A stretch of DNA of 21,747 nucleotides from DATEOR01 sp036279015 (lineage in GTDB: Bacteria; Actinomycetota; Thermoleophilia; Gaiellales; Gaiellaceae). Both the position numbers and the translations under genes were made by a program. Each line of letters starts with the position of its first letter. Within the stretch, counting starts at the first letter, position 1. Under the pieces are notes generated by a model. That model searched no databases and had not been told where the DNA came from. It saw only the letters and a program-made list of their open reading frames with translations. Below, piece after piece: positions 7,454 to 13,556 of the stretch. The stretch is taken from NCBI GenBank assembly GCA_036279015.1, contig DASUJY010000073.1, forward strand, positions 1 through 21,747, given 5' to 3'.

Positions 7454-7825
7454 GTGCCACCAGCCGTCGGAATCGCCTTCGCGGGCGCCCTGGGAGCTCT
7501 TGCCCGCTACGGCCTCGACGGGCTCGTCAGCCGGCGGGCGACCGCCTTTCCCTGGGGCACCTTCGTGGTCAACGTCACGGGGGCGCTCGTGCTGGGGTTC
7601 CTCTTCACGCTCTTCGTGGAGCGGCTCGCCGTCGCGCCCTGGCTCCGCTCGACGGTCGCGATCGGCTTCCTCGGCGCCTACACGACGTTCTCCACGCTCT
7701 CGTACGAGACCTTTCGGCTCCTCGAGGAGCGCGCGTACGGCCTGGCTGCTGCGAACGCGCTCGGCAGCCTCGCGGCCGGGCTCCTCGCCGTCTATGTTGG
7801 AGTCGTGGCCGCGAGGGCCGTCTGA
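7454..7825 (+). CDS. crcB: Fluoride ion channel/exporter CrcB (Fluc)
   Basis: The 123-residue protein has four hydrophobic segments and the CrcB signatures: AGALGALARYG near the N-terminus, PWGTFVVNVTGALVLGF (residues about 35-51) and GFLGAYTTFSTLSYET (about 73-88). Fluc proteins are dual-topology homodimeric channels that let fluoride leave the cytoplasm. The start is GTG 7454, preceded by GAGAGGAG at about 7440-7447. The riboswitch directly upstream makes the assignment essentially certain. A single crcB copy is enough for a homodimer; its partner gene here is DUF190 rather than a second crcB. Its TGA overlaps the next ATG by one base. Confidence 0.97.
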   Translation: MPPAVGIAFAGALGALARYGLDGLVSRRATAFPWGTFVVNVTGALVLGFLFTLFVERLAVAPWLRSTVAIGFLGAYTTFSTLSYETFRLLEERAYGLAAANALGSLAAGLLAVYVGVVAARAV

Positions 7826-8172
7826 TGACGATCCGCATGGAGGGCGAGGGCAAGCTCGTCCGTGTCTTCATCGGCGAGTCGGACACCTGGCACGGGAAGC
7901 CGCTCTACCAGGCAATCGTCGAGCGGGTTCGCGAGGAGGGCCTCGCCGGCGCGACGGTCGTGCGCGGCATCGAGGGTTTCGGCGCGGACTCGCGGCTGCA
8001 CACGTCCCGCATCCTCAGGCTCTCCGAAGACCTTCCCGTGGTGATCGAGATCGTCGACACCGAGGAGCAGATCGCGCGCGTGCTTCCGCTCCTGGACGAG
8101 ATGGTCGGCGAGGGGATGGTGACGCTCGAGCGGGTCGAGATCATCGCTTACCGGGGCAAGCAGTCGGACTGA
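7825..8172 (+). CDS. DUF190 family protein linked to fluoride exporter
   Basis: The 115-residue protein is a DUF190 member: it begins with a GKLVRVFIGESDTWHGKPLYQAIVE-type strand-helix unit and continues with GLAGATVVRGIEGFG and a DLPVVIEIVDTEEQI strand. DUF190 has a PII-like ferredoxin fold and is repeatedly found next to crcB; its role in fluoride handling is not established, though a regulatory or ligand-sensing function is often assumed. It starts at ATG 7825 inside the crcB stop (TGATG), so it is translationally coupled and falls under the same riboswitch. Confidence 0.92.
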   Translation: MTIRMEGEGKLVRVFIGESDTWHGKPLYQAIVERVREEGLAGATVVRGIEGFGADSRLHTSRILRLSEDLPVVIEIVDTEEQIARVLPLLDEMVGEGMVTLERVEIIAYRGKQSD

Positions 8173-8177
8173 TCGTC

Positions 8178-8206
8178 TTGACAAAGCCGCACGGGTTTAG
8201 TCAAAT
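8178..8206 (+). promoter_or_regulatory. Promoter of the TetR-type regulator gene
   Basis: A perfect TTGACA (8178-8183), a 17-nt spacer and TCAAAT (8201-8206, 4 of 6 consensus bases) form a sigma-70-type promoter. The expected transcript start (about 8212-8214) is only 4-6 nt before the ATG at 8218, and no ribosome site is visible, so the mRNA is probably leaderless or nearly so. Confidence 0.65.
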
Positions 8207-8225
8207 GACTTAGTCGAATGACTAA
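8197..8225. promoter_or_regulatory. Tandem palindromic TetR operators
   Basis: Two overlapping copies of TTAGTC-(A/G)AAT-GACT(T/A)A are present, at 8197-8212 and 8210-8225; the second is a perfect 6+6 bp inverted repeat. Their centres are 13 bp apart. They cover the -10 region, the predicted transcript start and the start codon, so binding would block transcription of the regulator and its downstream genes. AT-rich sequence here stands out from the GC-rich surroundings. Confidence 0.75.
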
Positions 8226-8802
8226 GCTCGCCACCGCTCCGAAAGCCCCGCCCGACGAGGCGCTCCTCGATGCGGCGGAGCAGCTGCTCGTCGACGTCGG
8301 CCACGCGGGCGTCACGACCCGGGCGCTCGCCGCTGAGGCCGGGGTCAATCACGGCCTCGTGCACTACTACTTCGGCTCCGTCGAGAATCTGCTCGCCCTC
8401 GCGCTCGAGCGCTTCACGGAGCGAATGATCGAGCGCCAGCGCGCCCTTTACGCCTCCGACGAGCCGTTCCTCACCAAGTGGCGGACGGCGATGCGCTACC
8501 TCGTCGAGGACGACGAGTACCAGAAGGTCTGGTGGGAGCTCCAGGCGCTCGCCTGGAACCGGCACGAGCTCCGAGAGCCCGTCGCGCGTGTCAACGCTGC
8601 CTGGCGCGACGTCCTGCGCGAGGCCCTTGCCGAGCCGCGCGAGCGCTACGGGCTCGAGATTCCGCTCGAGGCACTCGTCTCGCTCGTCGTCACCTTCAAC
8701 GAAGGGATCATTCTCGAGCGACTGGCCGGCATCACGACCGGGCGGGACGAGCTGCTCGGCTGGATCGACGCATGGCTCGCCGCGCAGGAGGGGAAGGCAT
8801 GA
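8218..8802 (+). CDS. TetR/AcrR-family transcriptional regulator
   Basis: A 194-residue TetR protein. The N-terminal DNA-binding domain spans residues about 12-60, with LLDAAEQLLVDVGHAGVTTRALAAEAGV followed by the recognition-helix segment NHGLVHYYFGSVENLL. The rest is a helical ligand-binding domain with several Trp residues (QKVWWELQALAWN) that could line a pocket. The ATG at 8218 lies inside the second of two palindromic operators, indicating autoregulation. Its TGA overlaps the next start (ATGA, 4 nt), so it should control the hydrolase-glycosyltransferase gene it is coupled to, and perhaps DUF1326. The ligand is unknown. Confidence 0.93.
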   Translation: MTKLATAPKAPPDEALLDAAEQLLVDVGHAGVTTRALAAEAGVNHGLVHYYFGSVENLLALALERFTERMIERQRALYASDEPFLTKWRTAMRYLVEDDEYQKVWWELQALAWNRHELREPVARVNAAWRDVLREALAEPRERYGLEIPLEALVSLVVTFNEGIILERLAGITTGRDELLGWIDAWLAAQEGKA

Positions 8803-10919
8803 CCCTCGTCGAGACCCCCCGCGGGGCGCACGAGCAGTCACGCGCCCGCTATCCGGACCGGGAAGGCTACGTCGAGCGCGACGGCGTCAAGCTCCACTGG
8901 GAGGTCTATGGCTCGGGAGAGCCGACCGTCCTTCTCCTGCCGACCTGGTCGATCGTCCACTCGCGTCACTGGAAGATGCAGATCCCCTACCTCGCGCGCC
9001 ACGCGCGTGTCTTGACGTTCGACGGGCGCGGGAACGGCCGCTCCGACCGGCCTGCGGTCGGGTACGACGGGCGCGAGTTCGCCGCGGACGCGCTCGCCGT
9101 CATGGATGCGACCCAAACAAAGCGGGCCGCGCTCGTCTCTCTATCCCTCGGGGCCGAGTACGCGCTCCTCCTCGCCAGCGAGCGTCCCGAGCGAGTCGTG
9201 AGCGCGGTCTTCATCTGCCCTTCGACCTCCCTCGGCGAGCCGCTGACGGGTCGCACCGCCTATCCCTGGGACGAGGAGCTCGACACCGACGAAGGCTGGG
9301 CGAAGTACAACCGCTACGCCTGGCTCCGCGACTACCGCGGCTTCCTCGAGTTCTTCTTCTCGCAGATGTTCACGGAGCCGCACTCGACGAAGCCAATCGA
9401 GGACTGCGTCGCCTGGGGTCTCGAGACGACGCCCGAAACGCTCATCGCGACCCACGACGGCAACTATCTGAGCCGGGAAGAGGCGGGCGAGATCTGCCGT
9501 GGCCTTCGCTGCCCGGTGCTCGTCATCCAGGGGACGGAGGACGCGATCACCGGCCCGGCCCGTGGGATCGGGCTCGCGGAGGCCACCGGCGGCGAGCTCG
9601 TCCTGCTCGAGGGCTCGGGGCACGGGCCCCATGTCCGCGACCCGGTCAGGGTCAACCTGCTCCTCCGCGAGTTCGTTGCTCCCCGCCGCCCGCCTGCGCG
9701 CTGGGTGCGCGGCAAGTCGCGCCGCAAGCGGGCGCTCTACATCTCCTCGCCGATCGGGCTCGGGCACGCGCGCCGTGACGTCGCGATTGCGCAGGAGCTC
9801 CGGCGCCTCGTTCCCGGCCTCGAGATCGACTGGCTGGCACAGGATCCGGTGACGAGGGTGCTGGAGGCAGAAGGCGAGCGCATCCATCCTGCGAGCGCCG
9901 AGCTCGCCAACGAGTCCGGCCACATCGAGTCGGAGTCGGCCGAGCACGACCTCCACTGCTTCCAGGCGTGGCGGCGCATGGACGAGATCCTGCTCGCCAA
10001 CTTCATGGTCTTCGACGACCTGGTGCGCGAGGAGGACTACGACCTCTGGATCGGCGACGAGGCGTGGGAGCTCGACTACTACCTGCACGAGAACCCGGAG
10101 CAGAAGCGGGCCGCGTACGTCTGGCTGACCGACTTCGTCGGTTGGCTGCCGATGCCGGACGGCGGCGAGCACGAGTCGTTCCTGACGGCCGACTACAACG
10201 CCGAAATGATCGAGCACATCGAGCGCTTCCCCCGCGTGCGCGACCGGGCGCTCTTCGTAGGCGAGGCGGGTGACATCGTTCCGGAGCACTTCGGAGCCGG
10301 CCTCCCGCTCATCCGCGACTGGACCGAGCGCCACTACGAGTTCGCCGGTTACGTGACCGGCTTCGAGCCGATCGCAGACCGCGAGCAGCTGCGCGCCGAG
10401 CTCGGCTACGGGCCGCGAGAGCGCGTCTGCATCGTCACCGTCGGCGGCTCAGGGGTCGGTGGGCACCTGCTTCGGCGCGTCGTCGAGGCCTTCCCGGGGG
10501 CGAAGCAGCTCATCCCTGATCTCCGCATGATCGTCGTGGCCGGGCCGCGCATCGACCCCGCCTCCCTCCCCGAGGCGGCGGGCCTCGAGATACGCCCGTA
10601 CGTCCACGAGCTCTACCGCCACCTGGCGGCGTGCGACCTCGCGGTCGTGCAGGGCGGGCTCACGACCGCGATGGAGCTGACGGCCAACCGCCGTCCGTTC
10701 CTCTACTTCCCGCTCCGCCACCACTTCGAGCAGAACTTCCACGTCCGCCACCGGCTCGAGCGCTACCGGGCCGGCCGCTGCATGGACTTCGACACAGCGA
10801 CGCCCCAGGTGATCGCGAGCGCGATCGCCGAAGAGATCGGCCGCGACGTCGACTACGAGCCGGTCGAGTCGGACGGAGCCGCACGCGCCGCCGCCCGGAT
10901 CGCGGAGGTGCTTGGATGA
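8799..10919 (+). CDS. Alpha/beta-hydrolase-glycosyltransferase fusion protein
   Basis: A 706-residue two-domain protein. Residues about 20-295 are an alpha/beta hydrolase: oxyanion-side LPTWS, DGRGNGRSDRP, nucleophile elbow SLSLG with Ser about 116 (first Gly replaced by Ser), Asp about 248 in GTEDAI and His about 275 in GSGHGPH. After a basic Pro/Arg linker (about 296-312), residues to the end are a GT-B glycosyltransferase of the MurG/UDP-glucosyltransferase kind: SPIGLGHARRDVAIA at its start, TVGGSGVGG in the hinge, and a donor-site region VVQGGLTTAMEL...FPLRHHFEQN. Length equals the sum of both families. ATG 8799 overlaps the tetR stop and follows AGGAGGGGAAGG (8787-8798 area). It may glycosylate and hydrolyse the same small molecule; the substrate is unknown. 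The reading frame is continuous, so the fusion is not an artefact of a missed stop. Confidence 0.85.
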   Translation: MTLVETPRGAHEQSRARYPDREGYVERDGVKLHWEVYGSGEPTVLLLPTWSIVHSRHWKMQIPYLARHARVLTFDGRGNGRSDRPAVGYDGREFAADALAVMDATQTKRAALVSLSLGAEYALLLASERPERVVSAVFICPSTSLGEPLTGRTAYPWDEELDTDEGWAKYNRYAWLRDYRGFLEFFFSQMFTEPHSTKPIEDCVAWGLETTPETLIATHDGNYLSREEAGEICRGLRCPVLVIQGTEDAITGPARGIGLAEATGGELVLLEGSGHGPHVRDPVRVNLLLREFVAPRRPPARWVRGKSRRKRALYISSPIGLGHARRDVAIAQELRRLVPGLEIDWLAQDPVTRVLEAEGERIHPASAELANESGHIESESAEHDLHCFQAWRRMDEILLANFMVFDDLVREEDYDLWIGDEAWELDYYLHENPEQKRAAYVWLTDFVGWLPMPDGGEHESFLTADYNAEMIEHIERFPRVRDRALFVGEAGDIVPEHFGAGLPLIRDWTERHYEFAGYVTGFEPIADREQLRAELGYGPRERVCIVTVGGSGVGGHLLRRVVEAFPGAKQLIPDLRMIVVAGPRIDPASLPEAAGLEIRPYVHELYRHLAACDLAVVQGGLTTAMELTANRRPFLYFPLRHHFEQNFHVRHRLERYRAGRCMDFDTATPQVIASAIAEEIGRDVDYEPVESDGAARAAARIAEVLG

Positions 10920-10958
10920 GGCTCGCGCCGGAACCGCTTGCACACGAAAGGAGGAAGG

Positions 10959-11558
10959 ATGGCTGATTGGCACATGAAGGGAACGGTGCTCGTGGGCTGC
11001 AACTGCGACTACGGGTGCCCGTGCAACTTCAACGCCCCGCCCTCGACCGGAGACTGCGAGGGCGGCTGGGTCTGGCACATCGAGGAGGGCCGGTACGAGG
11101 ACGTCGATCTCGCCGGCATGACACTCGGCGTCTTCGCCGACTGGCCCGGGGCGATCCACGAGGGCGGCGGGAAGGCGATCACGGTCTACGACGAGCGGGC
11201 CGACGAGCGGCAGCGTGAGGCTCTCGAGGCGCTCCTGCGCGGCGGTGAAGGGGGGCCTTGGGGCATCTTCATCAACACGTACGAGCTCCTCGACGTGAAG
11301 CCGGCGCAGATCGAGCTCGAAGTCGACGGCGAGCACTCGAGCTACAGGATCGGAGATATCGCCGAGCTGGTGATGGAGCCGATCAAGAACCCGGTCTCGG
11401 GTGCCGAGGTGCGCTCGGGCGTCGTCCTTCCGACGGGCCTCGTCTTCAGCGAGGGCTGGTGCGCGGCCTCGACGACCTTCCGGGTGAGCGACGACGTCGC
11501 GTACGACCACTCGGGCAAGCAGGCGGAGTACGCCCCCTTTGAGTACAGCGGGTCGTAG
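10959..11558 (+). CDS. DUF1326 domain protein, Cys-rich N-terminus
   Basis: The 199-residue product is a DUF1326 member. Its N-terminus has the family cysteine cluster: C14, C16, C20, C22 (in GCNCDYGCPCNF) plus C33, which looks like a metal or cofactor site; a further Cys is at about 168 (EGWCAAS). Family function is unknown; members are often found with a DUF2182 membrane protein, which is absent here. ATG 10959 follows a near-perfect AAGGAGG at 10948-10954; an in-frame TTG at 10938 is less likely. It begins 39 nt after the hydrolase-glycosyltransferase gene and may share its TetR control. No signal peptide is seen. Confidence 0.85.
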   Translation: MADWHMKGTVLVGCNCDYGCPCNFNAPPSTGDCEGGWVWHIEEGRYEDVDLAGMTLGVFADWPGAIHEGGGKAITVYDERADERQREALEALLRGGEGGPWGIFINTYELLDVKPAQIELEVDGEHSSYRIGDIAELVMEPIKNPVSGAEVRSGVVLPTGLVFSEGWCAASTTFRVSDDVAYDHSGKQAEYAPFEYSGS

Positions 11559-11568
11559 CCACCCCGGG

Positions 11569-11597
11569 TTGAGCGTGCGGTGGAATGGTCGTAACCT
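11569..11597 (+). promoter_or_regulatory. Promoter of the UGA-containing methyltransferase gene
   Basis: TTGAGC (11569-11574), an exact 17-nt spacer and TAACCT (11592-11597) form a convincing sigma-70-type promoter. The GAGGAGGT ribosome site follows at 11605-11612, giving a short leader. The methyltransferase is thus likely expressed independently of the TetR group. Confidence 0.6.
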
Positions 11598-11615
11598 CCG
11601 CCGCGAGGAGGTCAC

Positions 11616-12407
11616 ATGGCGGTGAAAGTCGTGGGGCTCGACACCGAGCTCCTCAAGTCCGAGATCAAGAAAACCTATGCGAGGGTCTCGCAGCGACCCG
11701 AGGAGGACTTCATCTTCCCGACCGGGCGGGCCTGGGCGCTCGACCTGGGCTATCCCGAAGACCTGCTGGCGCGGGTTCCCGACGGGGCGGCCGAGTCGTT
11801 CGCCGGCGTGGCCAATCCGTTCGTACTCGGCCCGCTCGAGCCCGGCGAAAGCGTCCTCGACATCGGATCGGGGGCTGGGACGGACTCGCTCGTCGCCGCC
11901 CAGATGGTCGGACCGGAAGGCCGCGTCACCGGCGTCGACATGACGGCCGAGATGCTCAGCAAGGCCCGCCGCGCCGCGGCCGACATGGGCGCAGAGCACG
12001 TGCAGTTCGTCGAGGGCGAGGTCGAGCGGCTTCCGTTCGAGGCCGCGTTCTTCGACGTCGTCATCTCGAACGGCGTCATCGACCTCGTCCCCGACAAGGA
12101 CGCGGTCTACGGTGAGATCTTCCGGGTGCTCGCGCCCGGCGGCCGTATCCAGGTGGCCGACGTGACGATCCAGAATCCGGTCAGCGACGAGGGACGGCGC
12201 AACATCGATCTCTGGACCGGGTGAATTGCGGGCGCTCTGCTGGAAGCAGAGTACGCGAGGGTCCTGGAACGGCACGGCTTCGAGCGGATCGAGACCGGTG
12301 ACCTGGTCGAGACCTACGCGCGCTCGACGTTCGGAGACACGCGCCGCAAGGCCGAGAAGTACGGCGCCCGCGGCACGACTGTGAAGGCCTACAAGCCGAA
12401 GCCTTGA
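11616..12407 (+). CDS. SAM-dependent methyltransferase, ArsM-like, with in-frame UGA read as selenocysteine (Sec203)
   Basis: Read with UGA 12222-12224 as Sec, this is a 263-residue class I methyltransferase. SAM motif I is VLDIGSGAGTD (residues 80-90), then the acidic GVDMT (106-110), a LP..AAFFDVVISNGVIDL motif (about 139-157) and VLAPGGRIQVADV (171-183). The segment NIDLWTG-U-IAGALLEAEY continues in frame after the TGA for 60 codons to TGA 12405, keeping family sequence (VLERHGF, KAEKYGARG) and mostly G/C third positions. In relatives I recall a conserved Cys at the U position; ArsM uses the equivalent Cys for arsenite binding. No other Cys exists in the protein. A SECIS-like hairpin follows the UGA. 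The alternative is a Cys-to-stop mutation or a 202-residue truncated protein. AGGAGG 11606-11611 sets the ATG. Confidence 0.75.
12235..12251 (+). promoter_or_regulatory. Bacterial SECIS-like hairpin
   Basis: CTCTGC (12235-12240) and GCAGAG (12246-12251) form a perfect 6-bp stem, extendable by a G-T pair, with a TGGAA apical loop. The stem begins 10 nt after the UGA and the loop 16 nt after it, and the second loop base is G. This resembles the E. coli fdhF element (about 11 nt spacing) and fits the published bacterial consensus as I recall it. The codons here use non-G/C third bases unusually often (4 of the first 8), consistent with RNA-structure constraint. Confidence 0.7.
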
Positions 12408-12414
12408 TCCTCCC

Positions 12415-12440
12415 CCGCGGCGCGAGGCGCGCAGCCGCGG
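12415..12440 (+). terminator. GC-rich hairpin after the methyltransferase gene
   Basis: CCGCGGC (12415-12421) pairs perfectly with GCCGCGG (12434-12440), with an inner GCG/CGC pairing and a small AGG loop. It starts 8 nt after the distal stop codon at 12407, not after the in-frame UGA, which fits the longer selenoprotein reading. No T-run follows. Confidence 0.45.
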
Positions 12441-12483
12441 CACCGGTCCGCCCTGCTTCAACGCGCCCTGGCCCTAGCGGACA

Positions 12484-12508
12484 TGTCAGGGGTCAGACCC
12501 CGGTCATG
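12484..12508. repeat. REP-like palindrome containing GGGGTCAGACCCC
   Basis: TGTCA is followed by the palindrome GGGGTCAGACCCC (12489-12501) and then GGTCATG. Motifs of this kind recur many times in some bacterial genomes as REP-type elements mobilised by RAYT transposases. Only one copy lies in this window, so the repeat nature is inferred from memory of similar sequences. Confidence 0.3.
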
Positions 12509-12525
12509 GCCGAAGAGGCCGGTGC

Positions 12526-12662
12526 CTACAGGCGCTCGAGGGCGGCGCGGGCGATGCGGGTCTCGAGCTCGACCTGGTCGTCGGGACCCGTCGGCGTCGT
12601 CCCGATGCAAGAATCAGGCTGCCGGCGAGGAGGACTGCGGTGAGCCCGCCGATGCGTTTCAC
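12526..12662 (-). pseudogene. Possible remnant of a small exported protein gene with a frameshift
   Basis: On the minus strand a GTG at 12662 opens a signal-peptide-like stretch (VKRIGGLTAVLLAGSLILAS), after which the frame becomes arginine-rich. Shifting by one base near 12606 gives CIGTTPTGPDDQVELETRIA and an amphipathic helix ending at TAG 12528-12526. The two halves would make a lipoprotein-like peptide of about 45 residues. The evidence is composition only; no family is recognised and no good ribosome site is seen. Confidence 0.25.
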
Positions 12663-12743
12663 GCCTCTGACTGTACGCCGCTGCGAGACCGGCACGTGAC
12701 CGTAAGGTAGAACGTAGAGCGCACACGCCTAGGGGGAGTGACA

Positions 12744-13475
12744 GTGTTCGGGCTCGACGAGCTCATCGCGGATCTCGCGGGCGACGGCTCACCCGCGGTC
12801 GTCCTCGTAGTCGCGCTCCTGCTCGGGCTCAGGCATGCGAGCGACCCCGATCACCTCGTCGCGGTCTCGACGCTCGTCGCCACCGATCCCGAGCGCCGAC
12901 CGCGGATCGCCGCGCGGCTCGGGCTCGCCTGGGGCAGCGGCCACGCGCTGACGCTCCTGCTCCTTGGGCTCCCGATCGTCTTCGTCGGCGCCTACCTGCC
13001 CGACGCCGCCCAGCGCGCCGCCGAGGCGCTCGTCGGCGTCGTCATCGTCGTCCTCGCCGTTCGGCTTCTCCGCCGCTGGAGGCACGGCCGCTTTCACGCG
13101 CACGAGCACGAGCACGGCCAAGTCCGACACCGGCACCTCCATCCGCACGGCGACATGGGCGGACACGGGCACGGGCACGAGCGGGTCCGCAGCCCGGCGC
13201 AGGCCTTCGGCGTCGGCCTGCTCCACGGCGCGGGTGGCTCGGCGGCGGTCGGCGTTCTTCTCCTCGCTTCGATTTCGAGCCGGGTCGAGGCCACCGTCGC
13301 GCTCGGCGTCTTCGCCGTCGCGACCGCAGCCTCGATGACGGTTTTGTCTCTCGCTTTTGGCTATGCACTTGCGCGTGAGAACGTTCGCGGGCGCCTCCCC
13401 CGACTCGCCCCCCTTCTCGGCGCTCTCAGCCTTGCCTTCGGCGCCTGGTACACGATCGGAGCACTGAGCCCGTGA
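12744..13475 (+). CDS. Nickel/cobalt-type transporter (NicO/UreH-like) with histidine-rich loop
   Basis: A 243-residue membrane protein with about six hydrophobic segments. The first helix carries LRHASDPDHLVAV, a variant of the RHA.DADH metal-selectivity motif of Ni/Co transporters. A second conserved-looking segment is GLAWGSGHALTLLLLG, and a third GLLHGAGGSAAVG. Between helices 3 and 4 (about residues 113-145) is a cytoplasmic-type loop with more than a dozen histidines alternating with Glu and Gly, typical of metal-binding loops in these transporters. Whether it imports or exports, and which metal, cannot be read from sequence. I prefer GTG 12744 because AGGGGGAG (12731-12738) is correctly spaced; GTG 12738 would touch it. 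It stands alone with its own upstream region. Confidence 0.8.
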   Translation: MFGLDELIADLAGDGSPAVVLVVALLLGLRHASDPDHLVAVSTLVATDPERRPRIAARLGLAWGSGHALTLLLLGLPIVFVGAYLPDAAQRAAEALVGVVIVVLAVRLLRRWRHGRFHAHEHEHGQVRHRHLHPHGDMGGHGHGHERVRSPAQAFGVGLLHGAGGSAAVGVLLLASISSRVEATVALGVFAVATAASMTVLSLAFGYALARENVRGRLPRLAPLLGALSLAFGAWYTIGALSP

Positions 13476-13556
13476 CGTTCGGCGAAGCTTCCTGACCGCC
13501 GGCTGCTCTGGAGTTCTATCGCTCTTCGCTCTAACGGCTTCTAGCAGGAGCGGCGG

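Larger units (their letters stand above)
12408..12743. other. 336-nt largely non-coding gap with hairpins and a possible decayed gene
   Basis: No convincing intact gene is visible. The gap contains a GC hairpin after the methyltransferase stop, a GGGGTCAGACCCC palindrome, a possible broken lipoprotein-type gene on minus, and the upstream region of the Ni/Co transporter gene. No clear promoter for the latter could be picked; TAAGGT (12703-12708) and TAGAAC (12708-12713) are weak -10 candidates without matching -35 boxes. Confidence 0.6.

Noticed and set aside
8478..8798. N-terminal extension of the hydrolase-glycosyltransferase into the tetR gene
   Set aside because: The extension is an out-of-frame shadow of tetR; ATG 8799 has a strong ribosome site and an ATGA overlap.
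11616..12224. Reading the methyltransferase as a finished 202-residue protein ending at TGA 12222
   Set aside because: The frame continues with family-like sequence for 60 codons, a SECIS-like hairpin follows the TGA, and the terminator-like hairpin lies only after the distal stop. It remains the main alternative.
10449..12461. 670-codon minus-strand open frame opposite the glycosyltransferase, DUF1326 and methyltransferase genes
   Set aside because: No family features, and it spans three recognisable plus-strand genes and their promoters; antisense shadow.
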